Shown here: positions 1 through 8,754 of the stretch, in pieces
How the letters are laid out: each line of letters starts with the position of its first letter
How positions within the stretch are numbered: position 1 is the stretch's first letter
NCBI GenBank assembly: GCA_051657715.1
Contig: JBOFLF010000035.1
Span: 1-64,000, forward strand
Source: JBOFBH01 sp051657715
Lineage (GTDB): Bacteria > Actinomycetota > Actinomycetes > Actinomycetales > Angustibacteraceae
DNA length: 64,000 bases
Reading direction: 5' to 3'
Notes under the pieces: generated by a model
Told to the model about the DNA's origin: nothing
What the model saw: the letters and a program-made list of their open reading frames with translations, nothing else
Database searches by the model: none
Translations under genes and position numbers: made by a program

Positions 1-1224
1 CAGCTCCTCGGCCGGCTCGTCGCCGATCTGAGCGAGGAGCTGGTCGACGTCCGGCGGGACCTGCACACCCACCCGGAGCCGTCCCGCGAGGAGCACCGCA
101 CCACCGACCTGCTGGCAGCGCGGCTGGAGAAGGCCGGGATCGCCGTCCAGCGGCTGCCCGGCACCGGTCTGGTCGCCGAGGTCGGCCAGGGAGCGGGGTC
201 ACCGGACTCCACCGCCGTGACCGTCGTGCTGCGGGCCGACCTGGATGCGCTGCGCATCGACGACCGCACCGAGGACCCATGGCGGTCCCGGGTGGATGGT
301 GTCGCCCATGCCTGCGGCCATGACGTGCACGCCGCAGCGGTGCTCGGGGCTGGGGTGGCGTTGACGGCCCGGCACACCGCCGAGCCGTTGCCCGGCCGGG
401 TGCGGTTGCTGTTCCAGCCGGCCGAGGAGGTGATGCCGGGGGGCGCCCGGGACGCGGTGGCCGCCGGGGTGCTGGATGGGGTGCACAGCATCTACGCGGT
501 GCACTGCGACCCCTCGCTGGACGTCGGTCAGATCGGTCTGCGCCCCGGCCCGATCACCGCCGCGTGCGACCAGGTGACCGTCCGGCTGCACGGGGACGGC
601 GGGCACACGTCCCGGCCGCACCTCACCCAAGACCTCACCTACGCGTTGGCCAAGGTGGTCACCGACGTCCCGGCGGCCCTGAGCCGACGGTTCGACCCGC
701 GCGTCGGCGCCAGTCTGATCTGGGGATACGTACGGGCGGGCAGCGCCGGCAATGTCATCCCGGCGCTCGGCGAGGCCGGCGGGACTCTGCGGGTGCTGGA
801 CGTACGGGTGTGGTCGCAGGCGCAGGTGGTCGTGGAGGAGGTGGTCCGCGCGGTCATCGCGCCCTACGGGGTTCGGGCGGAGGTGGAGCACGTGCGCGGG
901 GTGCCGCCGGTAGTGAACACGGCGGCCCAGGTGGCTGTCATGTCCCGGGCCGCGGCCGCGCTGTCTCCGGTCGTCGGAGGGGTCCTCGGACAGTCGCGGG
1001 TGGTGGTCACCGAGCAGAGCCTGGGCGGGGAGGACTTCGCCTGGTACCTGGAGCTCGTCCCGGGAGCGATGGCCAGGCTCGGCACCCGGACGCCGGGCGG
1101 CCCGACGTACGACTTGCACCAGGGCAATCTGCGGGTGGACGACCGGGCCGTGCGGGTCGGCGCCGAGCTGCTCGCCCGCGTCGCGGTCGAGGCGTTGGCC
1201 GCCGCCACCGAAGAGGACGCGTAA
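1..1224 (+). CDS. M20-family amidohydrolase (hippurate/N-acyl amino acid hydrolase type), 5' end outside window
   Basis: The reading frame is open from base 1, so the N-terminus lies upstream of the window. The visible start reads as the M20 opening (LVDVRRDLHTHPEP), followed by the metal-binding stretches VVLRADLDAL and ACGHDVHAA, then FQPAEEVMPGGA and a C-terminal GGEDFAWYLE. These are the usual zinc/manganese ligand regions of peptidase M20D amidohydrolases, which release an amino acid or aromatic amine from an N-acyl substrate in the cytoplasm. It sits 108 bp before a BMP-type nucleoside transporter operon; such amidohydrolases often precede these operons in actinobacteria. The exact substrate cannot be read from the sequence. 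Confidence 0.9.
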   Translation, partial: QLLGRLVADLSEELVDVRRDLHTHPEPSREEHRTTDLLAARLEKAGIAVQRLPGTGLVAEVGQGAGSPDSTAVTVVLRADLDALRIDDRTEDPWRSRVDGVAHACGHDVHAAAVLGAGVALTARHTAEPLPGRVRLLFQPAEEVMPGGARDAVAAGVLDGVHSIYAVHCDPSLDVGQIGLRPGPITAACDQVTVRLHGDGGHTSRPHLTQDLTYALAKVVTDVPAALSRRFDPRVGASLIWGYVRAGSAGNVIPALGEAGGTLRVLDVRVWSQAQVVVEEVVRAVIAPYGVRAEVEHVRGVPPVVNTAAQVAVMSRAAAALSPVVGGVLGQSRVVVTEQSLGGEDFAWYLELVPGAMARLGTRTPGGPTYDLHQGNLRVDDRAVRVGAELLARVAVEALAAATEEDA

Positions 1225-1260
1225 CGGTCGGACAACGTTGCCGGAGCGCTCGGCGGCGGT

Positions 1261-1287
1261 GTCCGGAACCCGCTGTAGTCTCCGGAC
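1261..1287. promoter_or_regulatory. Inverted repeat around a possible -10 box before the BMP transporter operon
   Basis: GTCCGGA (1261-1267) and TCCGGAC (1281-1287) form perfect 7-bp inverted arms around a 13-bp spacer that contains TAGTCT, a plausible -10 hexamer. It lies 45 bp upstream of the lipoprotein start. This layout fits a repressor site over a promoter. The regulator is unknown and no clear -35 is visible. Confidence 0.35.
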
Positions 1288-1332
1288 AATCCCGCATCAC
1301 GGCCGGTGGTGCCCGCTCTCGAAGGAGTCTCC

Positions 1333-2397
1333 GTGCGTCTGGTGATGAAGCACGCGGCCATCGTGCCGCTGGCAGCACTCGTCCTGGCCGGTTGCGGGGA
1401 TCGCCCGGACAGCGGGGCAACCGCCTCGGGCACCACGTCCGCCGCGACGTTCAAGGCGTGCATGGTGCTCGATGTCGGCGGGGTGGACGACAAGTCCTTC
1501 AACCAGTCCTCCTATCAGGGTCTGCAGGACGCGCAGAAGGCCGACCCGGGCATCGAGATCTCCTACGTCCAGTCGCAGGGGAACGCGGACTACGAGCCGA
1601 ACCTCACCGCCCAGGTGAAGAAGGGCTGCGACGTCGTCATCGCGGCGGGCGGGTTGCTGGGCGAGGCGGTCACCAAGGTGGCGAAGGCCAACCCGGACAA
1701 GCAGTTCGCCATCGTGGACGCACCGTCCGGTGCCCCCAACGTGTACGGGATGACCTTCAAGAACGATCAGAGCGGGTTCCTGGCCGGGTACGTCGCGGCG
1801 TCGGTGAGCAAGACCGGCAAGGTCGGGACGTATGGCGGGATCGACGTCGGCGTCGGCGTCACCGGGTACATGGACGGATACAAGGCGGGCGCGGAGTACT
1901 ACGGCAAGCAGAAGAACAAGAAGATCGAGGTTCTCGGCGCGGGCACCTTCAACGGCGACAAGGGCTTCACCGACCAGGGTGGCGCTCGGGCCATCACCAA
2001 CACCTTGGTCCAGCAGGGCGCCGATGTGGTGTTCCCGGTGGCCGGTGGTGCCGGCGGCGGCACGTTGAGTGCGGCCAAGGCGTCCGGCGGCAAGCTCACC
2101 GTGGTGTGGGTCGACTTCCCCGGCTGCACCTACTATCCGGACGACTGCCAGTACATCGTGACCAGCGCATTGAAGGCGATCCCGCAGAACGTCGCGGACT
2201 ACATCACCAAGGCCAAGGCCGGGAATCCACCGACCGGGACGTACGTCGGCGATCTGGCGAACAAGGGCTCGGAGATCGACGGGTTCAACGAGTTCGACGC
2301 GAAGATCCCCGCGGAGACCAAAGCCGAGCTGGACAAGATCCGGCAGCAGATCATCGACGGCACGATCACCATCCCGCTGCGTAAAGCCGGCAGCTGA
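1333..2397 (+). CDS. BMP-family ABC transporter substrate-binding lipoprotein (nucleoside uptake)
   Basis: GTG at 1333 is chosen because GAAGGAG at 1321-1327 sits 5 bases ahead of it and the protein then begins with a signal sequence ending in a lipobox (LVLAGC, cleavage before Cys about residue 21). The mature part has the BMP/PnrA pattern: DVGGVDDKSFNQSSYQGL, a YVQS stretch, VIAAGGLLGEAV and VVWVDFPGC. The family consists of extracytoplasmic, lipid-anchored purine/pyrimidine nucleoside binders. At 354 residues it has normal length. It is the first gene of a transporter operon (binding protein, ATPase, two permeases) that runs directly into cytidine deaminase, supporting a nucleoside substrate such as cytidine or deoxycytidine. 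Confidence 0.92.
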   Translation: MRLVMKHAAIVPLAALVLAGCGDRPDSGATASGTTSAATFKACMVLDVGGVDDKSFNQSSYQGLQDAQKADPGIEISYVQSQGNADYEPNLTAQVKKGCDVVIAAGGLLGEAVTKVAKANPDKQFAIVDAPSGAPNVYGMTFKNDQSGFLAGYVAASVSKTGKVGTYGGIDVGVGVTGYMDGYKAGAEYYGKQKNKKIEVLGAGTFNGDKGFTDQGGARAITNTLVQQGADVVFPVAGGAGGGTLSAAKASGGKLTVVWVDFPGCTYYPDDCQYIVTSALKAIPQNVADYITKAKAGNPPTGTYVGDLANKGSEIDGFNEFDAKIPAETKAELDKIRQQIIDGTITIPLRKAGS

Positions 2398-2449
2398 GGC
2401 GACGTCCGCCGGCCAGTGCGCCCGCGAGCGCGACGGCAGGAGGCTCACG

Positions 2450-4204
2450 GTGCGGCTTGAGCTGCGTGGGATCACCAAGCGGTTCGGCGATCTGGTCGCG
2501 AACGACGCGATCGACCTGACCGTCGAGCCGGGCGAGATCCATGCCCTGCTCGGGGAGAACGGTGCCGGCAAGTCGACGCTGATGAACGTGCTGTACGGGC
2601 TGTACCAGCCGGATGCCGGCGAGATCCTCATCGATGGCGAGCCGGTGCGGCTGCGCGGCCCGCAGGACGCGATGGCGGCGGGCATCGGCATGGTGCACCA
2701 GCACTTCATGCTGGTGCCGGTGTTCACCGTGACCGAGAACCTCATGCTCGGACGGGAGCCGAGGCGCGGTGGCGTGCTGAACACCGCCGCGGCCCGTCGC
2801 GAGGTGATCGAGGTCGCGGAGCGGTTCGGCCTGGCCGTGCCACCGGACGCGCTGGTCGGCGACCTGCCAGTCGGTGTCCAGCAGCGGGTGGAGATTCTCA
2901 AGGCGGTGGTCCGGGACGCCCGGGTGCTGGTGCTGGACGAGCCGACCGCGGTGCTCACCCCACAGGAGATCGACGGGCTCATCAAGGTGTTGCGCGATCT
3001 GCGCGACCGCGGCACCTCGATCGTGGTGATCACCCACAAGCTGAAGGAGGTCCGGGCGTTGGCGGACCGGATCACGGTGATCCGCCGCGGCCGGGTCGTC
3101 GGTGAGGCCGGGCCGCAGGCGAGCGAGGCGCAGCTCGCCTCGCTGATGGTCGGTCGGGCGGTGGCCCTGCAGGTGGACAAGCTGGCCGCCGCGCCCGGCG
3201 AGGTCGTGCTGGAGACGAACGGTCTCACCGAGGTCACCACCGACGGAGTGGTGTTGGTGGATGGCGTGGACCTCACGGTGCGGCGCGGCGAGGTGGTCGC
3301 GGTGGCCGGCGTCCAGGGGAACGGCCAGACCGAGCTGGTGCAGCTGGTGGTGGGCTTGCGGACCCCGACATCGGGAGACGTGGCGCTGTGCGGCGAGTCG
3401 ATCGTCGGGCGGTCCGTCGGCCAGATCCTGAGCAGTGGTGTCGGCTACGCACCGGAGGACCGCAGCCACGACGGGCTGGTCGCCGATTTCACCGTCGCGG
3501 AGAACCTCGTGCTGGACGTGGTCGGCCGCCGGCCGTTCTCCCGCGGCCTCGCGTTGGACCTGGCGGCCATCGACCGGCATGCCCGCGAGCAGGTCACCGA
3601 GTACGACGTGCGCACCCCGTCCGCGAACGTGAGCGCCGCCACCTTGTCCGGCGGGAACCAGCAGAAGGTGGTGCTGGCGCGGGAGCTGTCCCGGCCGCTC
3701 GACCTGCTGGTGCTCGCCCAGCCCACCCGCGGCCTGGACGTGGGGTCGATCGAGTTCGTCCACCGCCAGGTGGTGCGGGCGCGGGACGACGGCACCGCAG
3801 TGCTGGTGGTGTCCTCGGAGCTGGACGAGGTGTTGGGGCTGGCCGACCGGACGGTGGTGATGTACCGGGGTCGGGTCATCGCCCAGTTCCCCGCCGGAGC
3901 CAGCGCCGACGACATCGGGTGCGCGATGGCCGGGAACCCGCCACCGTGGGCCGCCACCGCCACCGCCACCGCCACCGCCACCGCCACCGCCACTGCCACC
4001 GCCACCGCCGCCGCCACCGCCGCCACCGCCACCGCCACCGCGGGTTCCGGTGCAGAGGTCACGGCACGATCCGCGCCAGCCGAGGCGGCCGGTGCAGGGG
4101 CAGTCCCGGCGACGGACGACGCGGCGCCGCATCACCCGGCAGCTCCGACGGCTCCGGCAGCTCCGACGGCGAAGCACGCTGTCGAGGGTGAGGAGCCGTC
4201 GTGA
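2450..4204 (+). CDS. Nucleoside ABC transporter ATP-binding protein with two NBDs and an Ala-Thr repeat tail
   Basis: GTG at 2450 follows the ribosome site GGCAGGAGG. Two nucleotide-binding domains are visible. The first has Walker A GENGAGKST (about residues 35-43) and Walker B VLVLDEPTAVLTP. The second has GVQGNGQTE in the P-loop place, signature LSGGNQQKVV and LAQPTRGLDVG at Walker B. A degenerate second site is typical of the sugar/nucleoside (CUT2/BMP) class. After the second domain comes a 30-codon Ala-Thr tract (3951-4040) and a Pro/Ala-rich tail, neither part of the family core. The stop overlaps the next start by 4 bases (GTGA), indicating translational coupling with the permease. 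Confidence 0.93.
   Translation: MRLELRGITKRFGDLVANDAIDLTVEPGEIHALLGENGAGKSTLMNVLYGLYQPDAGEILIDGEPVRLRGPQDAMAAGIGMVHQHFMLVPVFTVTENLMLGREPRRGGVLNTAAARREVIEVAERFGLAVPPDALVGDLPVGVQQRVEILKAVVRDARVLVLDEPTAVLTPQEIDGLIKVLRDLRDRGTSIVVITHKLKEVRALADRITVIRRGRVVGEAGPQASEAQLASLMVGRAVALQVDKLAAAPGEVVLETNGLTEVTTDGVVLVDGVDLTVRRGEVVAVAGVQGNGQTELVQLVVGLRTPTSGDVALCGESIVGRSVGQILSSGVGYAPEDRSHDGLVADFTVAENLVLDVVGRRPFSRGLALDLAAIDRHAREQVTEYDVRTPSANVSAATLSGGNQQKVVLARELSRPLDLLVLAQPTRGLDVGSIEFVHRQVVRARDDGTAVLVVSSELDEVLGLADRTVVMYRGRVIAQFPAGASADDIGCAMAGNPPPWAATATATATATATATATATAAATAATATATAGSGAEVTARSAPAEAAGAGAVPATDDAAPHHPAAPTAPAAPTAKHAVEGEEPS
3951..4040 (+). repeat. (CCACCG)n hexanucleotide repeat inside the ABC ATPase gene
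   Basis: About 90 bases made almost only of CCACCG/GCCACC hexamers, with a few C-to-T or A-to-G interruptions. In frame it encodes alternating Ala and Thr. The 6-bp period lets length change without frameshift. Confidence 0.9.
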
Positions 4205-5460
4205 TCGGCAGGATCATCAGGAACCGCCGACGCACGGCGACCGCTGATGCGGCAGTCACGCCGCGAGCGGGACTGCGCCGGGTCCGGCGTGGTTCTGAGG
4301 TGATGACGGCGGTGCTGGCCGTGCTGCTCGCCTTCACGATCGGCGGGGTGCTCATCGCGGCGACCGACGAACAGACTCAGGGCGCCGCGTCGTACTTCTT
4401 CAGCTACCCGTGGGACACGTTCCGGTACGCCTGGGACGCGGTGTCCCACAACTACGGCTGGTTGCTGCGTGGGGCGGTCCTGGATCCGGCGACGCTGTCC
4501 GACGGCTCGGCCAGCGCGGTGCTCGGATCCATCTCCGAGACGGTGGTGTACTCCACCCCGGTGATCCTCACCGGCCTGTCGGTGGCGCTGGCGTTCCGGG
4601 CCGGGCTGTTCAACATCGGCGCCCAGGGCCAGTTGGTGGTGGGCGCGCTCGTCGCTGGCTACGTCGGGTTCGCCTGGAGCCTGCCGCCCGGGCTGCACGT
4701 GCTGCTCGCATTGGTCGGCGGCCTGCTCGGCGGGGTGCTGTGGGGCGGGCTGGCGGGGTATCTCAAGGCGCGCACCGGCGCCCACGAGGTCATCACCACC
4801 ATCATGCTCAACTACATCGCGGCAAGCCTGCTGGGCTGGTTGCTGACGGTCCGCGGGTTCCAGTCGCCCCCGTTCACCGAGGCGCGTTCGCAGACCGTCG
4901 CCGACAGCGCCGCGCTGCCGGGCCTGCTCGGTGGCCAGTTGCGGGCGAACGTCGGTTTCCTGCTGGCGTTGGCCGCGGCGGTCGGGGTGTGGTGGCTGCT
5001 GGAGCGCAGCGTGGTCGGGTTCCGGCTGCGGGCGGTCGGCGCGAACCCGGCCGCGGCCCGCACCGCGGGCATGTCGATCGCGTCGGCGACCACCACGGCG
5101 ATGGTGGTGGCCGGCGGGCTCGCCGGGTTGGCCGGGGCGATGCAGGTGCTCGGGCCGGCGCGGATCGTGACCGGGTCCATCGACAACGGCGCCGGCTTCG
5201 ACGGGATCACCGTGGCGCTGCTCGGCCGCGGTCGGCCGGGTGGGGTGGTGGCGGCCGGGTTGCTGTTCGGCGCGCTGCGCGCCGGCGGCCAGCGGATGGC
5301 GAACGAGACCGGCGTCGCGATCGACCTGGTGATCATCGTCCAGGCGCTGACGGTGCTGTTCGTGGCCGCCCCGCCGCTGATCCGCGCGTTGTTCCGGGTC
5401 CGGTCGTGGACGAGCGGGGCCGGGTTGGCGCAGGCGACCGCGAAGGGGTGGAACGGGTGA
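4201..5460 (+). CDS. Nucleoside ABC transporter permease (first)
   Basis: Start GTG at 4201 overlaps the ATPase stop by 4 bases. The 419-residue protein is an integral membrane permease of the BPD_transp_2 type: a basic N-terminus, a first membrane helix (MTAVLAVLLAFTIGGVL), a periplasmic stretch, then the family core GLFNIGAQGQLVVGAL and, near the C-terminus, GFDGITVALLGRGRPGGVV. These stretches are characteristic of the YufP/NupP permeases of BMP-type nucleoside importers. It pairs with the next permease, which starts 4 bases before this gene ends. Confidence 0.92.
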   Translation: MIGRIIRNRRRTATADAAVTPRAGLRRVRRGSEVMTAVLAVLLAFTIGGVLIAATDEQTQGAASYFFSYPWDTFRYAWDAVSHNYGWLLRGAVLDPATLSDGSASAVLGSISETVVYSTPVILTGLSVALAFRAGLFNIGAQGQLVVGALVAGYVGFAWSLPPGLHVLLALVGGLLGGVLWGGLAGYLKARTGAHEVITTIMLNYIAASLLGWLLTVRGFQSPPFTEARSQTVADSAALPGLLGGQLRANVGFLLALAAAVGVWWLLERSVVGFRLRAVGANPAAARTAGMSIASATTTAMVVAGGLAGLAGAMQVLGPARIVTGSIDNGAGFDGITVALLGRGRPGGVVAAGLLFGALRAGGQRMANETGVAIDLVIIVQALTVLFVAAPPLIRALFRVRSWTSGAGLAQATAKGWNG

Positions 5461-6773
5461 GCGCCACCAGCGTCCAGGAGCTGAGCGAGGCCGAGGCGAG
5501 CGCGCACGACGTCGTCCAGGTAGCGGTGGCGCGGCGGCGCTCGGTGCTCGGTGTCGTGCTGCTGGTGGTCGGGTCGGTCGTGGTGCTCGCCTTCGGGCTC
5601 GGGCAGGGCGACGGCGAGCGCGCGGCCTTCCGGTTGAGCGGCTCGCAGGACGCGGCGGTCGCGTTGGTCGTGGACGTGCCCGCCGGGCCGACGACGATCG
5701 CGCTGGGCATCCTGGTCGTCGCGCTCGGCGCGCTGGTGGTGGCGCGCCCGGTCGGTCGCGTGCTGAGCCGGGCCGTGGTGGTGCTCGCGTCGTCCGCGGC
5801 GGTGCTGGGGTTCCTGTGCTGGGCGTGCACCGGGACCGCCGGCACCGTGCTCGACCTGACCGGTCTCGGCACCAACACCGTGCTGCTCGCCGTCCCGCTC
5901 GTGTTGGGAGCGCTCGCCGGCATCGTCAGCGAGCGGTCCGGTGTGATCAACGTGGCCATCGAGGGGCAGATGCTGGCCGGCGCGTTCCTGGCCGCCGTGG
6001 TGGCCTCGGCCTCCGGCAGCCTGTTGGCCGGGGCCTTCGGGGGGGCCGGGGTGGGCGCGGTGGTCGGTGGGGTGCTCGCGGTGTTCGCGATCCGCTACCT
6101 GGTGAACCAGGTGGTGCTCGGTGTCGTGATCAACCTGCTGGTGCTGGGGCTCACCGGGTTCTTGTACTCCCAGCTGCTGCAGACCAATGCCCAGGATTTG
6201 AACAGCCCCGCGGTGTTCGCCCCGATCCCGATCCCGCTGCTGTCCGACATCCCGGTGCTCGGGCCGTTGCTGTTCCGCGGCAACCTGCTGGTCTACGCCA
6301 CGTACGCGCTGCTGGTGGCCGTGCAGGTCGCGCTGTTCCGCACCCGGTGGGGGTTGCGCACCCGGGCGGTCGGCGAGCACCCGAGGGCCGCGGACACCCT
6401 CGGCATCAACGTCAACCGGTTACGGCGGCGCAACTGCCTGGTCGCCGGCGCGATCGCCGGGCTGGCCGGCGCGTACATCAGCATCGGGTCAGTGGGGGCG
6501 TTCAGCGGCAACATGACCGCCGGCCGCGGCTTCATCGCGCTCGCCGCGGTGATCTTCGGTCGGTGGTCACCGGTCGGCGCCCTGGGCGCGGCCCTGCTGT
6601 TCGCGTTCTGCTCTGCCCTGCAGACGGTGCTGTCGATCATCGGCACCCCGGTGGAGGTGCCATCCCAGTTCTTGGCGATGCTGCCGTACGTGGCCACGAT
6701 CGTCGTGGTCGCGGGGGTGGTGGGCCGGGTGCACGCCCCGGCCGCGGACGGCGTCCCGTACGTGAAGCAGTGA
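5457..6773 (+). CDS. Nucleoside ABC transporter permease (second)
   Basis: GTG at 5457 overlaps the previous stop by 4 bases (GTGA). The open frame extends further upstream but only as an antisense-like, Arg-rich translation, so the coupled start is preferred. The 438-residue product has several N-terminal membrane helices, then the YufQ/NupQ pattern (RSGVINVAIEGQMLAGAF) and GRGFIALAAVIFGRWSPVGA near the end. It should form the heterodimeric membrane channel with the upstream permease, energised by the double ATPase. The stop overlaps the cytidine deaminase start by 4 bases, which directly links uptake with catabolism. Confidence 0.92.
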   Translation: MSATSVQELSEAEASAHDVVQVAVARRRSVLGVVLLVVGSVVVLAFGLGQGDGERAAFRLSGSQDAAVALVVDVPAGPTTIALGILVVALGALVVARPVGRVLSRAVVVLASSAAVLGFLCWACTGTAGTVLDLTGLGTNTVLLAVPLVLGALAGIVSERSGVINVAIEGQMLAGAFLAAVVASASGSLLAGAFGGAGVGAVVGGVLAVFAIRYLVNQVVLGVVINLLVLGLTGFLYSQLLQTNAQDLNSPAVFAPIPIPLLSDIPVLGPLLFRGNLLVYATYALLVAVQVALFRTRWGLRTRAVGEHPRAADTLGINVNRLRRRNCLVAGAIAGLAGAYISIGSVGAFSGNMTAGRGFIALAAVIFGRWSPVGALGAALLFAFCSALQTVLSIIGTPVEVPSQFLAMLPYVATIVVVAGVVGRVHAPAADGVPYVKQ

Positions 6774-7276
6774 GCGACCCGGTGACCAAGGACACGAGCG
6801 CTGCGATGCGTTCGGACGACCACACCGGTGAGCTCGCGAGGCGGTCTGCGCCGCAGGCGATTGACTGGGCGGCGTTGCGGTCCGCCGCGAAGGACGCGAT
6901 GCGCCAGGCGTACGCGCCGTACTCCGGCTTCCCGGTGGGGGTGGCCGGCCTGGTGGACGACGGCCGGGTGGTCACCGGGTGCAACGTGGAGAACGCCTCG
7001 TACGGCGTGGGTCTGTGCGCCGAGTGCGGGCTGGTCAGCCAGCTGCACGCCACCGGCGGTGGCCGGCTGCTCGCGGTGGCGTGCGTGGACGGTGCGGGGG
7101 AGCCGCTGACCGCGTGCGGACGCTGCCGGCAGCTGCTCTGGGAACACGGCGGCCCGGCCTGCCTGGTGGACACCGCACGCGGCCCGGTTCCGTTGGGCGA
7201 CCTGCTCCCGGACGCCTTCGGCCCGGACCACGTACTCCCACGAGAGGACTTCGGGACCAGCTCGATAGGCCAGTAG
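6770..7276 (+). CDS. cdd: Cytidine deaminase
   Basis: GTG at 6770 overlaps the permease stop (GTGA). An ATG at 6806 is an alternative that would trim 12 residues. The protein (168 aa) has the small tetrameric cytidine deaminase motifs: VGVAGLVDDGRVVTGCNVEN, GLCAEC (zinc Cys plus the catalytic Glu of the CAE box) and ACGRCRQ (the other two zinc cysteines). It converts cytidine and deoxycytidine to uridine and deoxyuridine in the cytoplasm, for pyrimidine salvage. Thymidine phosphorylase, which commonly follows cdd directly in actinobacterial versions of this operon, is found instead at 37956-39293. Confidence 0.95.
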   Translation: MSDPVTKDTSAAMRSDDHTGELARRSAPQAIDWAALRSAAKDAMRQAYAPYSGFPVGVAGLVDDGRVVTGCNVENASYGVGLCAECGLVSQLHATGGGRLLAVACVDGAGEPLTACGRCRQLLWEHGGPACLVDTARGPVPLGDLLPDAFGPDHVLPREDFGTSSIGQ

Positions 7277-7285
7277 GGTCGCACC

Positions 7286-8389
7286 ATGCTGCGGTGGCCG
7301 AGGGTGACCTGTTGCCTGGTGGCGCTGATGCTGGCGGGGTGCACGGCCGATGACGCAGGGGGCGGCCCGTCACGGTTCGACGGCGGTGGTGCCACCTCGT
7401 TCGCGGTCGCTGGTGACGGGACGCTCTACGCGGCCGGTCCTGCGCGCGTCGTGGCGGTACCCGACGTCCGGGGGCAGGTGCGAACCTCCACGCCGTCGCC
7501 AACCGGGTCGCCGGCCGCGAACACCCGGGTTCTCGGGGTGAACCGGGACACCGCTGGGCGGGTGTGGACGGTGTTGGCCGGCAACTCCTCGTTGTCGGCG
7601 CAGCAGGTGGCGAACCGGGCGACGCACCTGGCGAACCCGGCGCTGGCAGCGCTGACCGCTGATGGCGACCCGCGTCCGCCGTTGACTGAGCCTCGGGTGT
7701 CCCGGTCGGTGAGCGCGGTGGCGGTTCAGGACGACCAGACGGTGCTGGTGGCCACCGAGCAGCAGGGCCTCGCCGCGGACGGGGCGGCGGCGGACGTCTT
7801 GCTGTGGCGGGTGACCGCAGACGGCGCCGTCCCGATCGCGGGACGGCTCAGCCCCGTTCGGCGGGAACGGGCAGGGGGCTCGGTCCGCTGGCGGGCCACG
7901 CTCGCCCGTCCGGCGCAGGATCTGGACGCCGGTGTGCCGGTGCCGGCTAACACCGTCGATATGCAGCGGGTGCAGGCGGTGCAGCCGCTGTCGTCGACCC
8001 GAGCTGTGCTGGTCACCCGCGGGATGCCGGCGTCACGCGATGCGGACGCCGCGGAACAGGACCGAGCCCGAGACGAGCAGTTCGTGTTCCTGCTCGATGG
8101 TGGCTCGCTGACGCGGATCTCCGCTCCCGATGTACGCCAGAGCGGGTTGGACCCGGTGCTGAGCCCGCTGTCCGAGGACCGTGCGTTGCTGACCACCGGC
8201 TGGGTCGGCGAGAACCCGCCGTACGTCAACCTCGCCTGGGTGGTGGTGGACCCGGCGACGAAGGCCGCTCGGCGGGTCGGATCTGGCCCCGGCGCGGCGG
8301 TCGGCGACGGCAGCGGCACCTACCTGGAACTACGCCGCGGCCAGCAGGACGCCGAGGTTCTGGACATCCGTCAGGTGCGACTGCCGTGA
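7286..8389 (+). CDS. Putative lipoprotein of unknown function (possible beta-propeller)
   Basis: ATG at 7286 lies 9 bases after cdd. The protein (367 aa) begins with a short hydrophobic signal and a clear lipobox (LMLAGC). After this come strand-rich segments with repeated patterns such as SFAVAGDGTLYAAGPARVVAVPD, VAVQDDQTVLVATEQQ and LLTTGWVGENPPYVNLAWVVVD. They resemble blades of an NHL/WD-like propeller, but no family can be named with certainty. It would be anchored outside the membrane. It may be the last gene of the transporter operon or the first of the export-associated cluster, whose minus-strand genes converge on it with a 59-bp gap. Confidence 0.75.
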   Translation: MLRWPRVTCCLVALMLAGCTADDAGGGPSRFDGGGATSFAVAGDGTLYAAGPARVVAVPDVRGQVRTSTPSPTGSPAANTRVLGVNRDTAGRVWTVLAGNSSLSAQQVANRATHLANPALAALTADGDPRPPLTEPRVSRSVSAVAVQDDQTVLVATEQQGLAADGAAADVLLWRVTADGAVPIAGRLSPVRRERAGGSVRWRATLARPAQDLDAGVPVPANTVDMQRVQAVQPLSSTRAVLVTRGMPASRDADAAEQDRARDEQFVFLLDGGSLTRISAPDVRQSGLDPVLSPLSEDRALLTTGWVGENPPYVNLAWVVVDPATKAARRVGSGPGAAVGDGSGTYLELRRGQQDAEVLDIRQVRLP

Positions 8390-8448
8390 TTCAGTGATGT
8401 CGAGCCCGCGTCGTCCCGAGCGGTGAAGACCTCAGGGTTTGCCGCACC

Positions 8449-8754
8449 TCACAGCACGATGTCGCTGGAGTAGGTGGCGTCCACCGCGGCCAGGTCCACC
8501 ACCGACTTGCCGATGCTGTTGCCCACCACCGAAGACCCGTCGGACATGGTGTCCAGCGCGGTCTGCCAAGCCAGCAGGAACGCTGTGGCGCCGGTGCTCA
8601 GGTGGTCCGCGAACTGGCCGGCGCCGGACAGCACCTGGTCATACCCACGCCCCAGCGGTTGCCGGGTGTTGTCCAGCGCGATGCCCAGGTCCAGAACCTG
8701 CCGCTGCAGCTCCCCTAGCGTGCCGTAATCGGCCTTGATCGGATCGCTGCTCAT
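8449..8754 (-). CDS. Small WXG100-like partner protein 1
   Basis: A 101-residue, mostly helical protein whose ATG overlaps the stop of the upstream giant gene by 4 bases (ATGA), so the two are coupled. It lacks a signal peptide. It aligns by eye with the protein at 18939-19259: ADYxxL near the start, xxWQxAxD in the middle, and a C-terminal NxIGKxxVDLAAVD. The two are paralogues with a shared signature. Size, helical content and pairing with a large WXG-containing protein suggest an ESX-type export partner or chaperone; this is inference. Confidence 0.75.
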   Translation of the reverse strand: MSSDPIKADYGTLGELQRQVLDLGIALDNTRQPLGRGYDQVLSGAGQFADHLSTGATAFLLAWQTALDTMSDGSSVVGNSIGKSVVDLAAVDATYSSDIVL